From: Chloroflexota bacterium
GTDB taxonomy: Bacteria > Chloroflexota > UBA11872 > UBA12225
Assembly: GCA_030447525.1 (NCBI GenBank)
Contig: JAUJOR010000008.1
Span: 12,153 to 72,665 of the forward strand
Length of the DNA: 60,513 bases
Reading direction: 5' to 3'
Shown: piece after piece, positions 35,684-43,954 of the stretch
How positions within the stretch are numbered: position 1 is the stretch's first letter
Layout of the letters: each line of letters begins with the position of its first letter
Program-made: the position numbers and the translations under genes
The notes under the pieces: generated by a model
What the model was told of the DNA's origin: nothing
What the model saw: only the letters and a program-made list of their open reading frames with translations
Databases searched by the model: none

Positions 35684-36220
35684 ATGGACGTGACCGCCGT
35701 GAATCTGCTGGCGTTGGCCGTCGCTGCCATTGCCCTGGTGGCGGCTGGGGCCGCCTGGCGGGCCGCCGGCCGGGATCGGGCGCGGGTGGAAGCCTTGGCG
35801 GGCCAGGTGGCCCAGGGGCGCGAGGCCCTCGCCGCGGCGCAAGGGGAGATTGCCGGGGCAAAGCAAGAGATCGCCACGCTGTCCGCCGACGCGCGGGAGG
35901 CTATGATCGCCCTGATGGAGCGGGTGGAGGCCCTGGAGAGACACCTGGCGCCCCTGACCACTGACCTGGAGGACGTGATCGGACGGGCCGATGGACTTGA
36001 CGGTCGCCTGCAGGCACTCGAGGGCCGCCTGCGCGACGTCGCTTCGACGCCCCCGCCCCCACCGATCCCGTCGGGGCGCCGGGGCGGGCGCCTGGAAGAG
36101 CTCCGCGCCGTGCTGCGCGCCCAGGCTGGTGAGGCGATGGGGGTAAAGGAGACCCTGGCAAACGAGCCGCCGGCGAGCGACACCCTGGGGCACGAGGGGC
36201 ACGAGCGGCCGGAGATGTGA
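35684..36220 (+). CDS. Membrane-anchored coiled-coil protein
   Basis: 178 residues, family not recognised. One N-terminal helix (VNLLALAVAAIALVAAGAAW) is followed by a long heptad-rich segment (DRARVEALAGQVAQGREALA to DLEDVIGRADGLDGRLQALE), a short proline linker and a polar tail. This would be a signal-anchor protein with a coiled coil on one face. ATG 35684 lies a few bases after GTGAGGCGGGGAG. The slipin gene follows 83 bp downstream in the same direction; such pairs often scaffold membrane microdomains, but this is inference. Confidence 0.6.
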   Translation: MDVTAVNLLALAVAAIALVAAGAAWRAAGRDRARVEALAGQVAQGREALAAAQGEIAGAKQEIATLSADAREAMIALMERVEALERHLAPLTTDLEDVIGRADGLDGRLQALEGRLRDVASTPPPPPIPSGRRGGRLEELRAVLRAQAGEAMGVKETLANEPPASDTLGHEGHERPEM

Positions 36221-36303
36221 CCCCTGCCGCCAGTTATGGGCGCCTGGCGGCATACTCCAGGCGGCCGCCGGGTTGTCGGGTGGTTGAAGGGACAAGGTGA
36301 ACC

Positions 36304-37218
36304 ATGAATGCCGCCGTGATCATCCTGATCGTGCTCGCGCTCATCCTCTTCTTCTCCTCCTTACGGATGTGCAGCGAGTGGCAGCGTAAGGTCGTCCTCC
36401 GCCTGGGCCGCTTTGCCGGGGTGCGCGGACCTGGGATCTTCTTCCTGCTCCCCTTCGTCGAGACCACCCCGTTCACCATGGACTTACGCGTCAACACCAA
36501 CAAGCTCACCGCCGAGCAGACGCTGACCCGGGATGGGGCGTCCGTAACAGTGGACGCCATCGTCTACTGGCGGGTGGTGGACGCCGGGCTGGCGGCCATC
36601 AAGGTGATCAACTACACCCAGGCCGTGATCGGGGTAGCCCAGGGTGCCCTGCGGGACACCATCGGGCGCAACGACCTGGCCACGCTCCTGACGCAGCGCC
36701 GCGAGCTGGACGCCCAGCTGACGGTGATCCTGGACGAGCAGACCGAGCCCTGGGGCATCAAGGTGGAGTCGGTGCAGCTCCAGGACATCAAGGTGCCGGA
36801 CAACTTGCAGGATGCCCTTTCCCGTATGGCCCAGGCGGAGCGGGAGCGACAGTCACGCATCATCCTCGGTGAAAGCGAGGTCAGCGTCGCCCGCATGTTC
36901 GCCGAGGCGGGAGAGGTGTACCGGGAGCACCCCACTGCCCTCCATCTGCGAGGGATGAACATGCTCTACGAGACGATGCGTAGCGGCGGGGCCAACGTGA
37001 TCATGGTGCCGTCGTCGGCCCTGGACTCGATGAACCTGGGGATGATTGGGGGCCTCAGAGGGCTGGCCCAGGGCTTGACGCCAGGGACCTCGGATGGGGT
37101 GGGGATGAGCAACGGCCAAGGGGGAGGAGAGCGGCAGCCCCCCGCGCCCCCGCCACCACCCTCGCCGCTGTCGCCCTTCCCGGCCGGGCCGCTCCCTGTC
37201 CCCCCGAGCACCCCTTAA
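36304..37218 (+). CDS. Slipin/stomatin-family SPFH protein
   Basis: 304 residues. An N-terminal membrane helix (IILIVLALILFFSSLRM) precedes the SPFH domain: WQRKVVLRLGRFAGVRGPGI, FVETTPFTMDLRV, TRDGASVTVDAIVYWRVVD, TQAVIGVAQGALRDTIGRND and WGIKVESVQLQDIKVPDN. A coiled coil with RMAQAERERQSRIILGESE and a Pro-rich tail complete it. Slipins form membrane-bound oligomers and usually pair with a NfeD-type protein; none is seen here, and the preceding coiled-coil gene may fill a partner role. ATG 36304 has AAGGTGA a few bases upstream. Confidence 0.92.
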   Translation: MNAAVIILIVLALILFFSSLRMCSEWQRKVVLRLGRFAGVRGPGIFFLLPFVETTPFTMDLRVNTNKLTAEQTLTRDGASVTVDAIVYWRVVDAGLAAIKVINYTQAVIGVAQGALRDTIGRNDLATLLTQRRELDAQLTVILDEQTEPWGIKVESVQLQDIKVPDNLQDALSRMAQAERERQSRIILGESEVSVARMFAEAGEVYREHPTALHLRGMNMLYETMRSGGANVIMVPSSALDSMNLGMIGGLRGLAQGLTPGTSDGVGMSNGQGGGERQPPAPPPPPSPLSPFPAGPLPVPPSTP

Positions 37219-37334
37219 ACCTGGCGGCCCTGTTGATAAGGGCGGGACCCCTGGGGCCCCCTGGATGGGACTCCCGAGCGACACGCTCAGGGGGCGCCCC
37301 ATCCAGGGCTCTGACGCCGAGATGGGCGGCCCCC

Positions 37335-38351
37335 TCAGGGGGCGCCTCTCCCGGAGTCGGGGGTGGGATGGGTTGCCCCCGGCGGGGCCCAGCGGTCGAA
37401 CGCGTCCTGCACCCGTTGCAGGACGTCGAGCGCCGGCAGGACGGCCTGCGCGCTGATCGCCGAGGGCCGGCGCTCCCTGATGGCGGCGACGAACTCGCGA
37501 TTCTGCATCAGACCGGAGTTGCGCGCCTCAGACTCGTCCCCCTTGGGGTCATAGAGGACCCCGTCACGGTGGCGTAAGACATTGTCCGCGATCACCAGCG
37601 TGTCCTCCTGCCCGATCAGGACGTAGTCGTAGAGTGAGACATGGGCGTTGTAGGACATGGCAATCGTCGCCAGCTGGTCGCCCTTCGTGCGCAGGACGAT
37701 GGAAAGGTCGAGCGGAATACCCAACGCCCTGTCGGGGAGGGCGACCATGGAGGTCACGTCCACCTCGCCGGGGCGCTCCACGCCCAGGAGCCATAGGGCC
37801 ATGTCTGTGGCGTGCTGCCCATGATGCCAGAGCAGGTTATCGGTCCAGGAGCGGACGTAGCCGCTGGCCCCGACGTTCTCGCGACGCAAGAACATGTAGC
37901 GGGCCACTACGTTATGTAACGTAATCTGGCCCGCGCGGATCATCTGCTGGGCACGCTGCATGGCCGGGGCGTAGCGGTGGGTGTGGGCGACCATCAGCGT
38001 CAGGCCGCTGGCGCGGGCCTGGTCGGCGAGGCGCTGCCCTTCGGCGAAGCTCATGGCCAGGGGGATCTCCACCAGGACGTGCTTGCCCGCCGCCAGGCAT
38101 TGCTCGGTCTGTGCGGCGTGCTGCTCGCTCGGCGTGCACAGCACGACGGCATCCACTTCCCCATCCGCCAGGGCGTCTTCCAGCTTTGTGGAGTGGCGAG
38201 CGTAGCCGTGCTCCTGGGCAAAGCCGGCCGTCTTGTCCGGGACGCGGCCGATCAGCCACGCCAGGTGGTGTCCGTCTTGGCGGAAGCTGCGCGTGTGGCT
38301 CCTGGCGATCTGTCCGTAGCCGACAACGGCAACGCGCATGCGGTCAGCCAT
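37335..38351 (-). CDS. Gfo/Idh/MocA-family oxidoreductase
   Basis: 338 residues of the NAD(P)-dependent sugar/inositol dehydrogenase-like family. The N-terminal Rossmann fold shows VAVVGYGQIARSHTRSFRQ and DAVVLCTPSEQHAAQTEQCL with AGKHVLVEIPLAMS (the usual EKP reads EIP, so the catalytic Lys position is altered). The second domain has NLLWHHGQHATDMALWLLG, the conserved H-x2-D region. Substrate is unknown. ATG 38351 has GGGAGG about 8 nt upstream; earlier in-frame ATGs lie in the structured leader. It is divergent from the debranching enzyme across a gap of 411 bp. Confidence 0.87.
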   Translation of the reverse strand: MADRMRVAVVGYGQIARSHTRSFRQDGHHLAWLIGRVPDKTAGFAQEHGYARHSTKLEDALADGEVDAVVLCTPSEQHAAQTEQCLAAGKHVLVEIPLAMSFAEGQRLADQARASGLTLMVAHTHRYAPAMQRAQQMIRAGQITLHNVVARYMFLRRENVGASGYVRSWTDNLLWHHGQHATDMALWLLGVERPGEVDVTSMVALPDRALGIPLDLSIVLRTKGDQLATIAMSYNAHVSLYDYVLIGQEDTLVIADNVLRHRDGVLYDPKGDESEARNSGLMQNREFVAAIRERRPSAISAQAVLPALDVLQRVQDAFDRWAPPGATHPTPDSGRGAP

Positions 38352-38762
38352 AGGGCGTTCCTCCCGTCTCTTCATGAACTGACTGATCCCAAGGGCACCA
38401 GTGCCCTTGGGCACTGGTGCCAGGCCGGCTGGTCGGAGCGAAGCTCACTCGTCCACCCACCATCCGGCGGATGATACGCCGGCGACCGCTGCGTCCGAGG
38501 GACCGTGGCCGTGGTGGCCCGGCGAGTGGTCGCGTGGCGAGCACGTAGGCCGGCAAAGACAGCCCTGGCGGCCGCTCGTTGCCCTGATTGCTACCTGCGG
38601 CCGGGGAGGCATCGACGCCCGCAAGTGTAGTGGTCAAGGCCGCGGTCAGCACGCCGCCGTGGCCCTGTCGGGGGGCTGGCCGCGGTGTGGTACCGTCGTG
38701 CCGTGGACGTCCAGATGGGTAGTGGCGATCAGGTAGGACTGCTACCCCCTTGGGAGGACGCC
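38352..38762. other. 411-bp divergent intergenic region
   Basis: Gap between the oxidoreductase (minus) and the glycogen debranching gene (plus). It contains overlapping inverted repeats at 38388-38421. Frames within it look like shadows with no family resemblance. No clear promoter pair could be assigned. Confidence 0.5.
38388..38421. promoter_or_regulatory. Two overlapping, mutually exclusive hairpins
   Basis: Hairpin A pairs 38388-38398 with 38401-38411 (11 bp, 2-nt loop). Hairpin B pairs 38394-38405 with 38410-38421 (12 bp, loop CTTG). Both are perfect and share the middle segment, so only one can form at a time. On the minus strand this lies 37 nt upstream of the oxidoreductase start codon. 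Confidence 0.65.
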
Positions 38763-40727
38763 ATGGAGCGGGAGTGGCTCGTAACCGACGGGCGTGGGGG
38801 GTACGCCTCGGGAACGGTTGCCGGGCCCCACACGCGGCGCTACCACGGCCTGCTGGTGGCGCCCTTGCGCCCGCCGCTGGGGCGGACGGTGCTCCTCGCC
38901 AGGCTGGAAGAGGCCCTCACCGTCGACGGGGAGTCGTTTGGGCTTTCGGCCAACGAGTTTCAGGACGGCACCGTCCATCCCCAGGGCTACCGCTATCTGA
39001 CCGGCTTTTCCCTGCAGGGAGGGGTGCCTACCTGGCGTTACACCGCCGGCGGTGTGCAGCTGGAAAAGCGGGTCTGGATGGGGTATGGCCACAGCACCAC
39101 CTACATACGCTACACCCTGTCCGGCGGGGCCTCGGCGCACCTGACCCTCATCCCCTTGTGCACCTACCGTGACTTCCATCAGGAGACGGCCGGCAGCGAG
39201 GACTGGCGCTTCGACGTCGAGCGCCGGGACAGTGGCCTGACTGTACGGGCCTACGCCGGGGCGACGCCGTACCACCTCCTCATCTACCCGCCGGCCGGCC
39301 GGGCGTGGGCGTACGGCGGGGCAGCCGGCTGGTGGTGGCACTTCTTGCACCGCGTCGAGCGCGCCCGCGGGCTGGAGTGCCTGGAGGACTTGTACGCCCC
39401 CGGGGCCGTGGAGTGCGATCTCGCCCCTGGGCAGTCGCTCCTTTTCGTGGCCACGATCGATCCGGCGGCTGCCGTCGACCTCCCTAGCCAGGCCGAGGGA
39501 CGGCCCCCTGCCGGAGGCAGCGCCAGCCCCCCGCCGGCCGGGGAGGAAGATCCCTTTGCCACCCAGCTCCGTCGGGCGGCGGGGCAGTTCCTGGTCTCGC
39601 GAGCTATGCCCCGGGAGCCGGCGGAGCTGGGTGCGGACGGCCTGCCGCCGGGACGTACCATCCTGGCCGGGTATCACTGGTTCGGTGACTGGGGGCGGGA
39701 CACGCTGATCGCCCTCCCCGGCCTGGCCCAGGCAACGGGCCGCTATGCCGAGGCCGAGGCCATCTTGTATGGCCTGGCCCGCTTCGTGGACAAGGGGATG
39801 CTCCCGAACCGCTTCCCGGACTCCGATGCCATGCCGAGTGAAGGGGACTACAACACCGTAGATGCCACGCTCTGGTACTTCTACGCCGTCGACTGCATCG
39901 ACCGCCGCTGCGGCGGCCGGCTGGTAGAAGGGTTGTTCCCGGTGCTGGCCGAGATGCTCGACTGGCACATCTGGGGCACCCGCTACGGCATCCGGGTCGA
40001 TCCACAGGATGGGCTGCTGCGCGTAGAGAACGCCCAGCTGACGTGGATGGACGCCAAGGTGGGGGAGTGGGTGGTGACCCCACGGTCAGGGAAGCCGGTA
40101 GAGGTCGCCGCCCTGTGGCACCATGCCCTGGCGCTGATGGAAGTGTGGTGCCAGCGTCTGGGGCAAGGCGCCCAGGGGCGCTACTATGCCGAGCTACGCA
40201 AGCGTGCAGCCGCCGGCTTTGCCGCTCGCTTCTGGTACAGCGCCGGGGGCTACCTCTACGATGTAGTAGACGGCCCGCAGGGGGATGACGCCTCGCTACG
40301 CCCTAACCAGCTGGTGGCCGCTGCCCTCTCGGATTGCCCCCTGAGCCAGACGCAGCGCCGGGCGGTGGTAGACGTCACGGCCGCTCGGCTATGGACGCCG
40401 CGGGGCTTGCGCAGCTTGGCGCGGGAGGACCCCCGCTACCAGGGTCGCTACGGCGGCGATCCGCTGCGCCGCGACCAGGCCTACCACCAGGGCACGGTCT
40501 GGCCCTGGCTGTTGGGGCCACTCGTGGACGCCGCACTCCTGGTTCACGACGACCGATCGGCCGCCCGCCGGTTCATCGAGCCTCTGCGGGCGCACCTGTT
40601 CGAAGAGGCCGGCGCCGGGACCATCAGCGAGGTCTTCGACGGCGACCCCCCGCACAGTCCGGGCGGGTGTATCGCCCAGGCGTGGAGTGTGGCCGAGGTG
40701 TTTCGGGCCTGGGATGCGACGAGGTGA
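38763..40727 (+). CDS. Glycogen debranching enzyme (amylo-alpha-1,6-glucosidase type)
   Basis: 654 residues. The N-terminal domain begins EREWLVTDGRGGYASGTVAG and TRRYHGLLVAPLRPP, the archetypal start of this family. The C-terminal GH133 (alpha/alpha)6 domain has GYHWFGDWGRDTLIALPGL, NRFPDSDAMPSEGDYNTVDA and LRPNQLVAAAL, containing the expected acidic catalytic area. It removes alpha-1,6-linked glucose branches from glycogen-like polymers. ATG 38763 is preceded by GGGAGGA with 5-nt spacing; ATG 38715 would add 16 residues. A Pro/Gly-rich linker (residues ~245-270) joins the domains. No other glycogen gene is in the window. Confidence 0.93.
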   Translation: MEREWLVTDGRGGYASGTVAGPHTRRYHGLLVAPLRPPLGRTVLLARLEEALTVDGESFGLSANEFQDGTVHPQGYRYLTGFSLQGGVPTWRYTAGGVQLEKRVWMGYGHSTTYIRYTLSGGASAHLTLIPLCTYRDFHQETAGSEDWRFDVERRDSGLTVRAYAGATPYHLLIYPPAGRAWAYGGAAGWWWHFLHRVERARGLECLEDLYAPGAVECDLAPGQSLLFVATIDPAAAVDLPSQAEGRPPAGGSASPPPAGEEDPFATQLRRAAGQFLVSRAMPREPAELGADGLPPGRTILAGYHWFGDWGRDTLIALPGLAQATGRYAEAEAILYGLARFVDKGMLPNRFPDSDAMPSEGDYNTVDATLWYFYAVDCIDRRCGGRLVEGLFPVLAEMLDWHIWGTRYGIRVDPQDGLLRVENAQLTWMDAKVGEWVVTPRSGKPVEVAALWHHALALMEVWCQRLGQGAQGRYYAELRKRAAAGFAARFWYSAGGYLYDVVDGPQGDDASLRPNQLVAAALSDCPLSQTQRRAVVDVTAARLWTPRGLRSLAREDPRYQGRYGGDPLRRDQAYHQGTVWPWLLGPLVDAALLVHDDRSAARRFIEPLRAHLFEEAGAGTISEVFDGDPPHSPGGCIAQAWSVAEVFRAWDATR

Positions 40728-41034
40728 CGGCTGGAGACCGGCTCGGTGTTACACTCCAGGGTAAGTGCAGGGGGGCTGCGCCCTGAGCTGGGCCATGCCG
40801 GCCGGGGGCAGTCCGCCATTGCCGGTGCCGTGCGCGGCGCCGCGCGGCGCACGGCCTATAGGGGCCGCGTAAGGGTCTCACTGCAGGCGGTGTAGGGACT
40901 GTGGATCTCTTGTCACAGCCAATTCCGTTCAGCGCTCCCCCGGGCCCTCCGTAGTGGGCGTTGTGCCCCGGGCGCTGCGACCTGAGACATCAGACCTGGG
41001 ACGTCAGTCCTGAGACTTGTGAGGAGGTATATAG
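40728..41034. other. 307-bp gap before the coiled-coil/OmpA cassette
   Basis: Contains a 9-bp hairpin (40827-40835 with 40847-40855) that could end the debranching-enzyme transcript and a GACATCAGAC-type repeat at 40979-41018. GAGGAGG at 41021-41027 serves the next gene. No coding frame is supported. Confidence 0.55.
40979..41018 (+). repeat. Degenerate GACATCAGAC-type repeat upstream of the PspA-like gene
   Basis: Consecutive units such as GAGACATCAGAC, GGGACGTCAGTC and TGAGACTT make up the run. It resembles, in the same orientation, the run inside sbcC near 15520-15555. Confidence 0.6.
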
Positions 41035-41886
41035 GTGTTCCTGTTCCGCAAGCTGGGCCAGTGGCTTAGCATGCTCACCGGCATCTTCGTGGAACGCACT
41101 GACGACCGGTTCTCGGTTGAGCGCCGGCTCCAGTATGACCGGCAGCGGCGCGCGGAGCAGCTGAAGCGCCAGCGAGTGCTGGCGGTGGACGTAGGGGCCT
41201 ACGCCGTGGAGCTGGCCCAGGACCTGGGCGAGGCCGTGGTCGAGGTGGAGGACTTGCGGTCTCAGGCCAGGGACCACGTGGCGCGAGCCAACGCGGCCAA
41301 GGCGCGGGGCGACGCGAAAGCGGAGGAAGAGGAGCTGGCCCGGGCGTCACAGCTGGCCGAGGAACTGGCCGAGGCCGAGGCCCATCTGCAGCAGCTGCAG
41401 TCCGAGAAAGAGGCCGCCCTCAAGGACAAGGAGGAGGCCTACGCCATCATCGAGGACGGTATCGCCCAGCTGCGCGCCCAAGCGCGAGAAGACACCCGCC
41501 TGGCCCGCCGCGCCGGCATGGCTGAGCTGCGCGAGCGGTCACTGGAGATGCGCGAGAAGCTGGCCCAGCTAATCCCGGAAGACCGTGACAACACGCGCGA
41601 GCAGATCGACACCAAGCTGGACAAGCGCGAGGCCCGGCTCGAGGCCCGGCGGGAGCTGACTGATCGAATGCTGTCGCGTGAGCGCGACCAGCGCCTCCAG
41701 GCACGTCAGCAGATCTCGTCCAAGGGGCGGAACAACCTTCAAGAGCTGTTCGCCGAAGTGGGCTACACGCCGACGGCGGTGGACGCCGCCGTACCGGCGG
41801 GCGCCACGGCGGCGCAGACAGGCTCGGCCGCCGCCGAGCGACCCAGCGGGCCGGCCGGTACCCCCACTCCCCCGGGCGGGCGCTAG
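41035..41886 (+). CDS. PspA-like coiled-coil protein
   Basis: 283 residues. A short amphipathic N-terminus (FLFRKLGQWLSMLTGIF) precedes an almost continuous coiled coil from residue 30 to 220 (e.g. EVEDLRSQARDHVARANAAK, EAHLQQLQSEKEAALKDKEE, RLEARRELTDRMLSRERDQR), then a Pro/Ala tail. The layout matches PspA/IM30-type membrane-associated proteins, but no PspA signature can be stated with certainty. GTG 41035 has GAGGAGG 7 nt upstream, an ideal ribosome site. It is the first gene of a three-gene run with a binding-protein/OmpA fusion and a membrane coiled-coil protein, so it is likely part of an envelope-stress module. Confidence 0.65.
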   Translation: MFLFRKLGQWLSMLTGIFVERTDDRFSVERRLQYDRQRRAEQLKRQRVLAVDVGAYAVELAQDLGEAVVEVEDLRSQARDHVARANAAKARGDAKAEEEELARASQLAEELAEAEAHLQQLQSEKEAALKDKEEAYAIIEDGIAQLRAQAREDTRLARRAGMAELRERSLEMREKLAQLIPEDRDNTREQIDTKLDKREARLEARRELTDRMLSRERDQRLQARQQISSKGRNNLQELFAEVGYTPTAVDAAVPAGATAAQTGSAAAERPSGPAGTPTPPGGR

Positions 41887-41907
41887 GACGGGCCGAGGAG
41901 GGGGCTG

Positions 41908-43701
41908 GTGCGGATGCGGTGGGGCCGGCTCTTCGTCGCCCTGCTGATCTTGCTGCTGTTCGTCTATGGGGGGGCAATGCTCCTGGGCATTGCCCGGCCC
42001 GGTGAGCTGCCCGGCGTCGGCGCCCTTCCCCGTGTCGGGGAACTCCTAGGGCAGCCCACACCGTCAGGGCAAGCCCCTCCGGCGCCGGCATCTCCACGCC
42101 CCCCCCAGGCGCAACCGGCCAATCCTACGCCGCCCCCGGGTAATCCGGCACCCACCGGGACGCGCCCAGCGGGGCAGCCGGGCCCGGCCCCGGCCAACGC
42201 GACGCCTCGACCGGGCCAGCCCGCCCCGCTGGATGGGGGCTTCCGCTCGGAGGTGCCCGTCCCGGAGTCGCAGGGCGCCTTCCGGCTGGGCTACGTCACT
42301 GTGGCCTTCGACAAGGAATTCCCCCCCTACGCCACCGCCGTCCTGCTACACCAGGAGAAGCTGGCGGAGAAGCGGGGGCTGGGGGTGCGCTTCGTCCCCT
42401 TCGACATCGAGGACAAGAACCGCATCTCCGAGCAGCGCCGGGCAGAGCTGCTCCAGAGCGGGGGCTTCGACCTCCTGCTGACCACGATGAACAGCTACGC
42501 CCTCTGGGGGGGCCCCCAGGTGGGGCGGATCACGGCCATTGTCGGGGAGTCTGCCGGGGCGGACAAGGCCATCGTCCAGGCCAGCGAGGTGCCCACCTTC
42601 AACGACATGCGAGGCCGGGCCTTCGCCTACTCGGACAGCAGTGTCAGCGAGTACCTGCTGTACTACATGCTGCGGGTGGGCGGCGTCCCGGTAGGGGAGA
42701 CCATCCGCTTTGGCCAGGAGAACCTCAACCAGGCGGTGCGGCGCTACCTCGCCCGCGAGGCCCACGGCGTCATTGGCTGGACGAGCGGCGACATGGACCA
42801 GGCGGCGCAGCGGGGGGACAGTAAGGTCCTGATGACCTCGGATCAATTCCGGGTGACGATGGACGTGATCGTATCCGGGACACGGGCCCTGGAGACGAAG
42901 CGGGAGGCCCTGCAGGCCTTCCATGATGCCTGGTTCGAGGCCAACAAGCTGGTCTTCGAGCGCCCCGACCAGGCGGCGCAGGGGATGGCCACGTGGAACG
43001 CCGGGTGGACGGCCGTGGGCTCTCCCAAGGACTTACAGGACGCCCTGGGGGAGTTCGCCCAGGCCACACTGGCGGACAACCAGACGGTGATGACCGACCA
43101 GAACTTACCCCTCCTGTACGGGCGCTACAAGGAGGCCCAGACAGTCTGGCGCTCCGGGGGGCGGGAGGTACAGCGCGGTTTGCAAGAGAGCGAGCTGCCC
43201 GGCGTTTTCGAACCGGCCTTTGTGCGAAAGTCGGCCGCCGACGCCTCCCTGGTCTCCAACCGGCCCCCAGTGAACCCCAGCTTCCACCTGACGGCGCGAC
43301 CCCAGGTGACGGGCCTGACGCCGGAGCAACAGGGCCGGCTGACCACCGTGGCGGTGCTGGGAGTGCGCCAGGTGCAGTTCGAGCCGGGGAGCGTGCGTCT
43401 CAGTGCGGCGGCGCAGCGAGACGTGGAGGAGCTGGTGGTTCCGGTACTGCGCAGCACGGTGGGGACGTATCTTCGCATCGAGGGGTCCGCCGGGTGGCCG
43501 GCCGGGGCAGGGCTGAACGAGGGGGCCGTCAACGCCCTGGCCTTTGAGCGGGCGCGGGCCGTGCAAGACTACATCATCAAGTTCGGCGTGCCGGCAGAGC
43601 GCCTCATCCTGGCCACGACCTTGCCCCGCTGCCGAGAATGCAGCGACCCGGCGGCGACGCGTGACGACGACCGCGTTGTCTTTAGCCTGGTGACGGCCTG
43701 A
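41908..43701 (+). CDS. Periplasmic-binding-protein/OmpA-like fusion, membrane anchored
   Basis: 597 residues. Membrane helix (LFVALLILLLFVYGGAMLLG), a 75-residue Pro-rich spacer, then a type 2 substrate-binding fold of the NMT1/phosphonate style (AFRLGYVTVAFDKEFPPYA, GFDLLLTTMNSYALW, VPTFNDMRGRAFAYSDSS, ARAHGVIGW-like). A C-terminal OmpA-like domain follows (VQFEPGSVRLSAAAQRDVEE; LAFERARAVQDYIIKFGVPA). The usual GxTD Asp that binds diaminopimelate is replaced (EGSAGWPAG) while the RA helix remains. Such fusions are often annotated phosphate-binding/OmpA proteins near PspA-like or TelA-type genes. It starts 21 bp after the coiled-coil gene at ATG 41914 or GTG 41908. Confidence 0.8.
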   Translation: MRMRWGRLFVALLILLLFVYGGAMLLGIARPGELPGVGALPRVGELLGQPTPSGQAPPAPASPRPPQAQPANPTPPPGNPAPTGTRPAGQPGPAPANATPRPGQPAPLDGGFRSEVPVPESQGAFRLGYVTVAFDKEFPPYATAVLLHQEKLAEKRGLGVRFVPFDIEDKNRISEQRRAELLQSGGFDLLLTTMNSYALWGGPQVGRITAIVGESAGADKAIVQASEVPTFNDMRGRAFAYSDSSVSEYLLYYMLRVGGVPVGETIRFGQENLNQAVRRYLAREAHGVIGWTSGDMDQAAQRGDSKVLMTSDQFRVTMDVIVSGTRALETKREALQAFHDAWFEANKLVFERPDQAAQGMATWNAGWTAVGSPKDLQDALGEFAQATLADNQTVMTDQNLPLLYGRYKEAQTVWRSGGREVQRGLQESELPGVFEPAFVRKSAADASLVSNRPPVNPSFHLTARPQVTGLTPEQQGRLTTVAVLGVRQVQFEPGSVRLSAAAQRDVEELVVPVLRSTVGTYLRIEGSAGWPAGAGLNEGAVNALAFERARAVQDYIIKFGVPAERLILATTLPRCRECSDPAATRDDDRVVFSLVTA

Positions 43702-43764
43702 CCATGCCCTGGCATATTCGTGCGCTCCTGCCTTTGATGCGCCACGGCTCCATGCTGGGCGCAC

Positions 43765-43778
43765 GTACCGGCCGGTAC
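43765..43778. promoter_or_regulatory. 14-bp perfect palindrome GTACCGGCCGGTAC
   Basis: Lies 64 bp after the stop of the OmpA fusion gene, inside a 253-bp gap before the next gene. No obvious -10/-35 surrounds it. Confidence 0.45.
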
Positions 43779-43921
43779 ATAGATAACCCGAGGTACGTCG
43801 TCCCAGATGGGGGCACGTTCCGATCGGGGGATCGGCCGGCGCGGGCCCTGAATATGAGCCGGCAGCCTGTAGCCTGCTGCAGGCGGTCAAGGCTCCCTCA
43901 CCGGGCCGCTGGCCCGCTGCT

Positions 43922-43937
43922 TACGGCGTACGCCGTA
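43922..43937. promoter_or_regulatory. 16-bp perfect palindrome TACGGCGTACGCCGTA
   Basis: Ends 17 bp before the start of the next gene (43955), where an operator would overlap the ribosome-binding region. The 14-mer palindrome at 43765-43778 lies in the same gap. Confidence 0.5.
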
Positions 43938-43954
43938 CTGGTCTAGGTGCCCCT

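Noticed and set aside
38352..38762. Small minus-strand frame of about 100 codons near the oxidoreductase
   Set aside because: No homology pattern, it runs through hairpins, and its end overlaps the true start of the oxidoreductase.
40827..40855. Hairpin after the debranching gene as an intrinsic terminator
   Set aside because: Only a 9-bp stem with a large loop and no T-run; recorded in the gap description instead.
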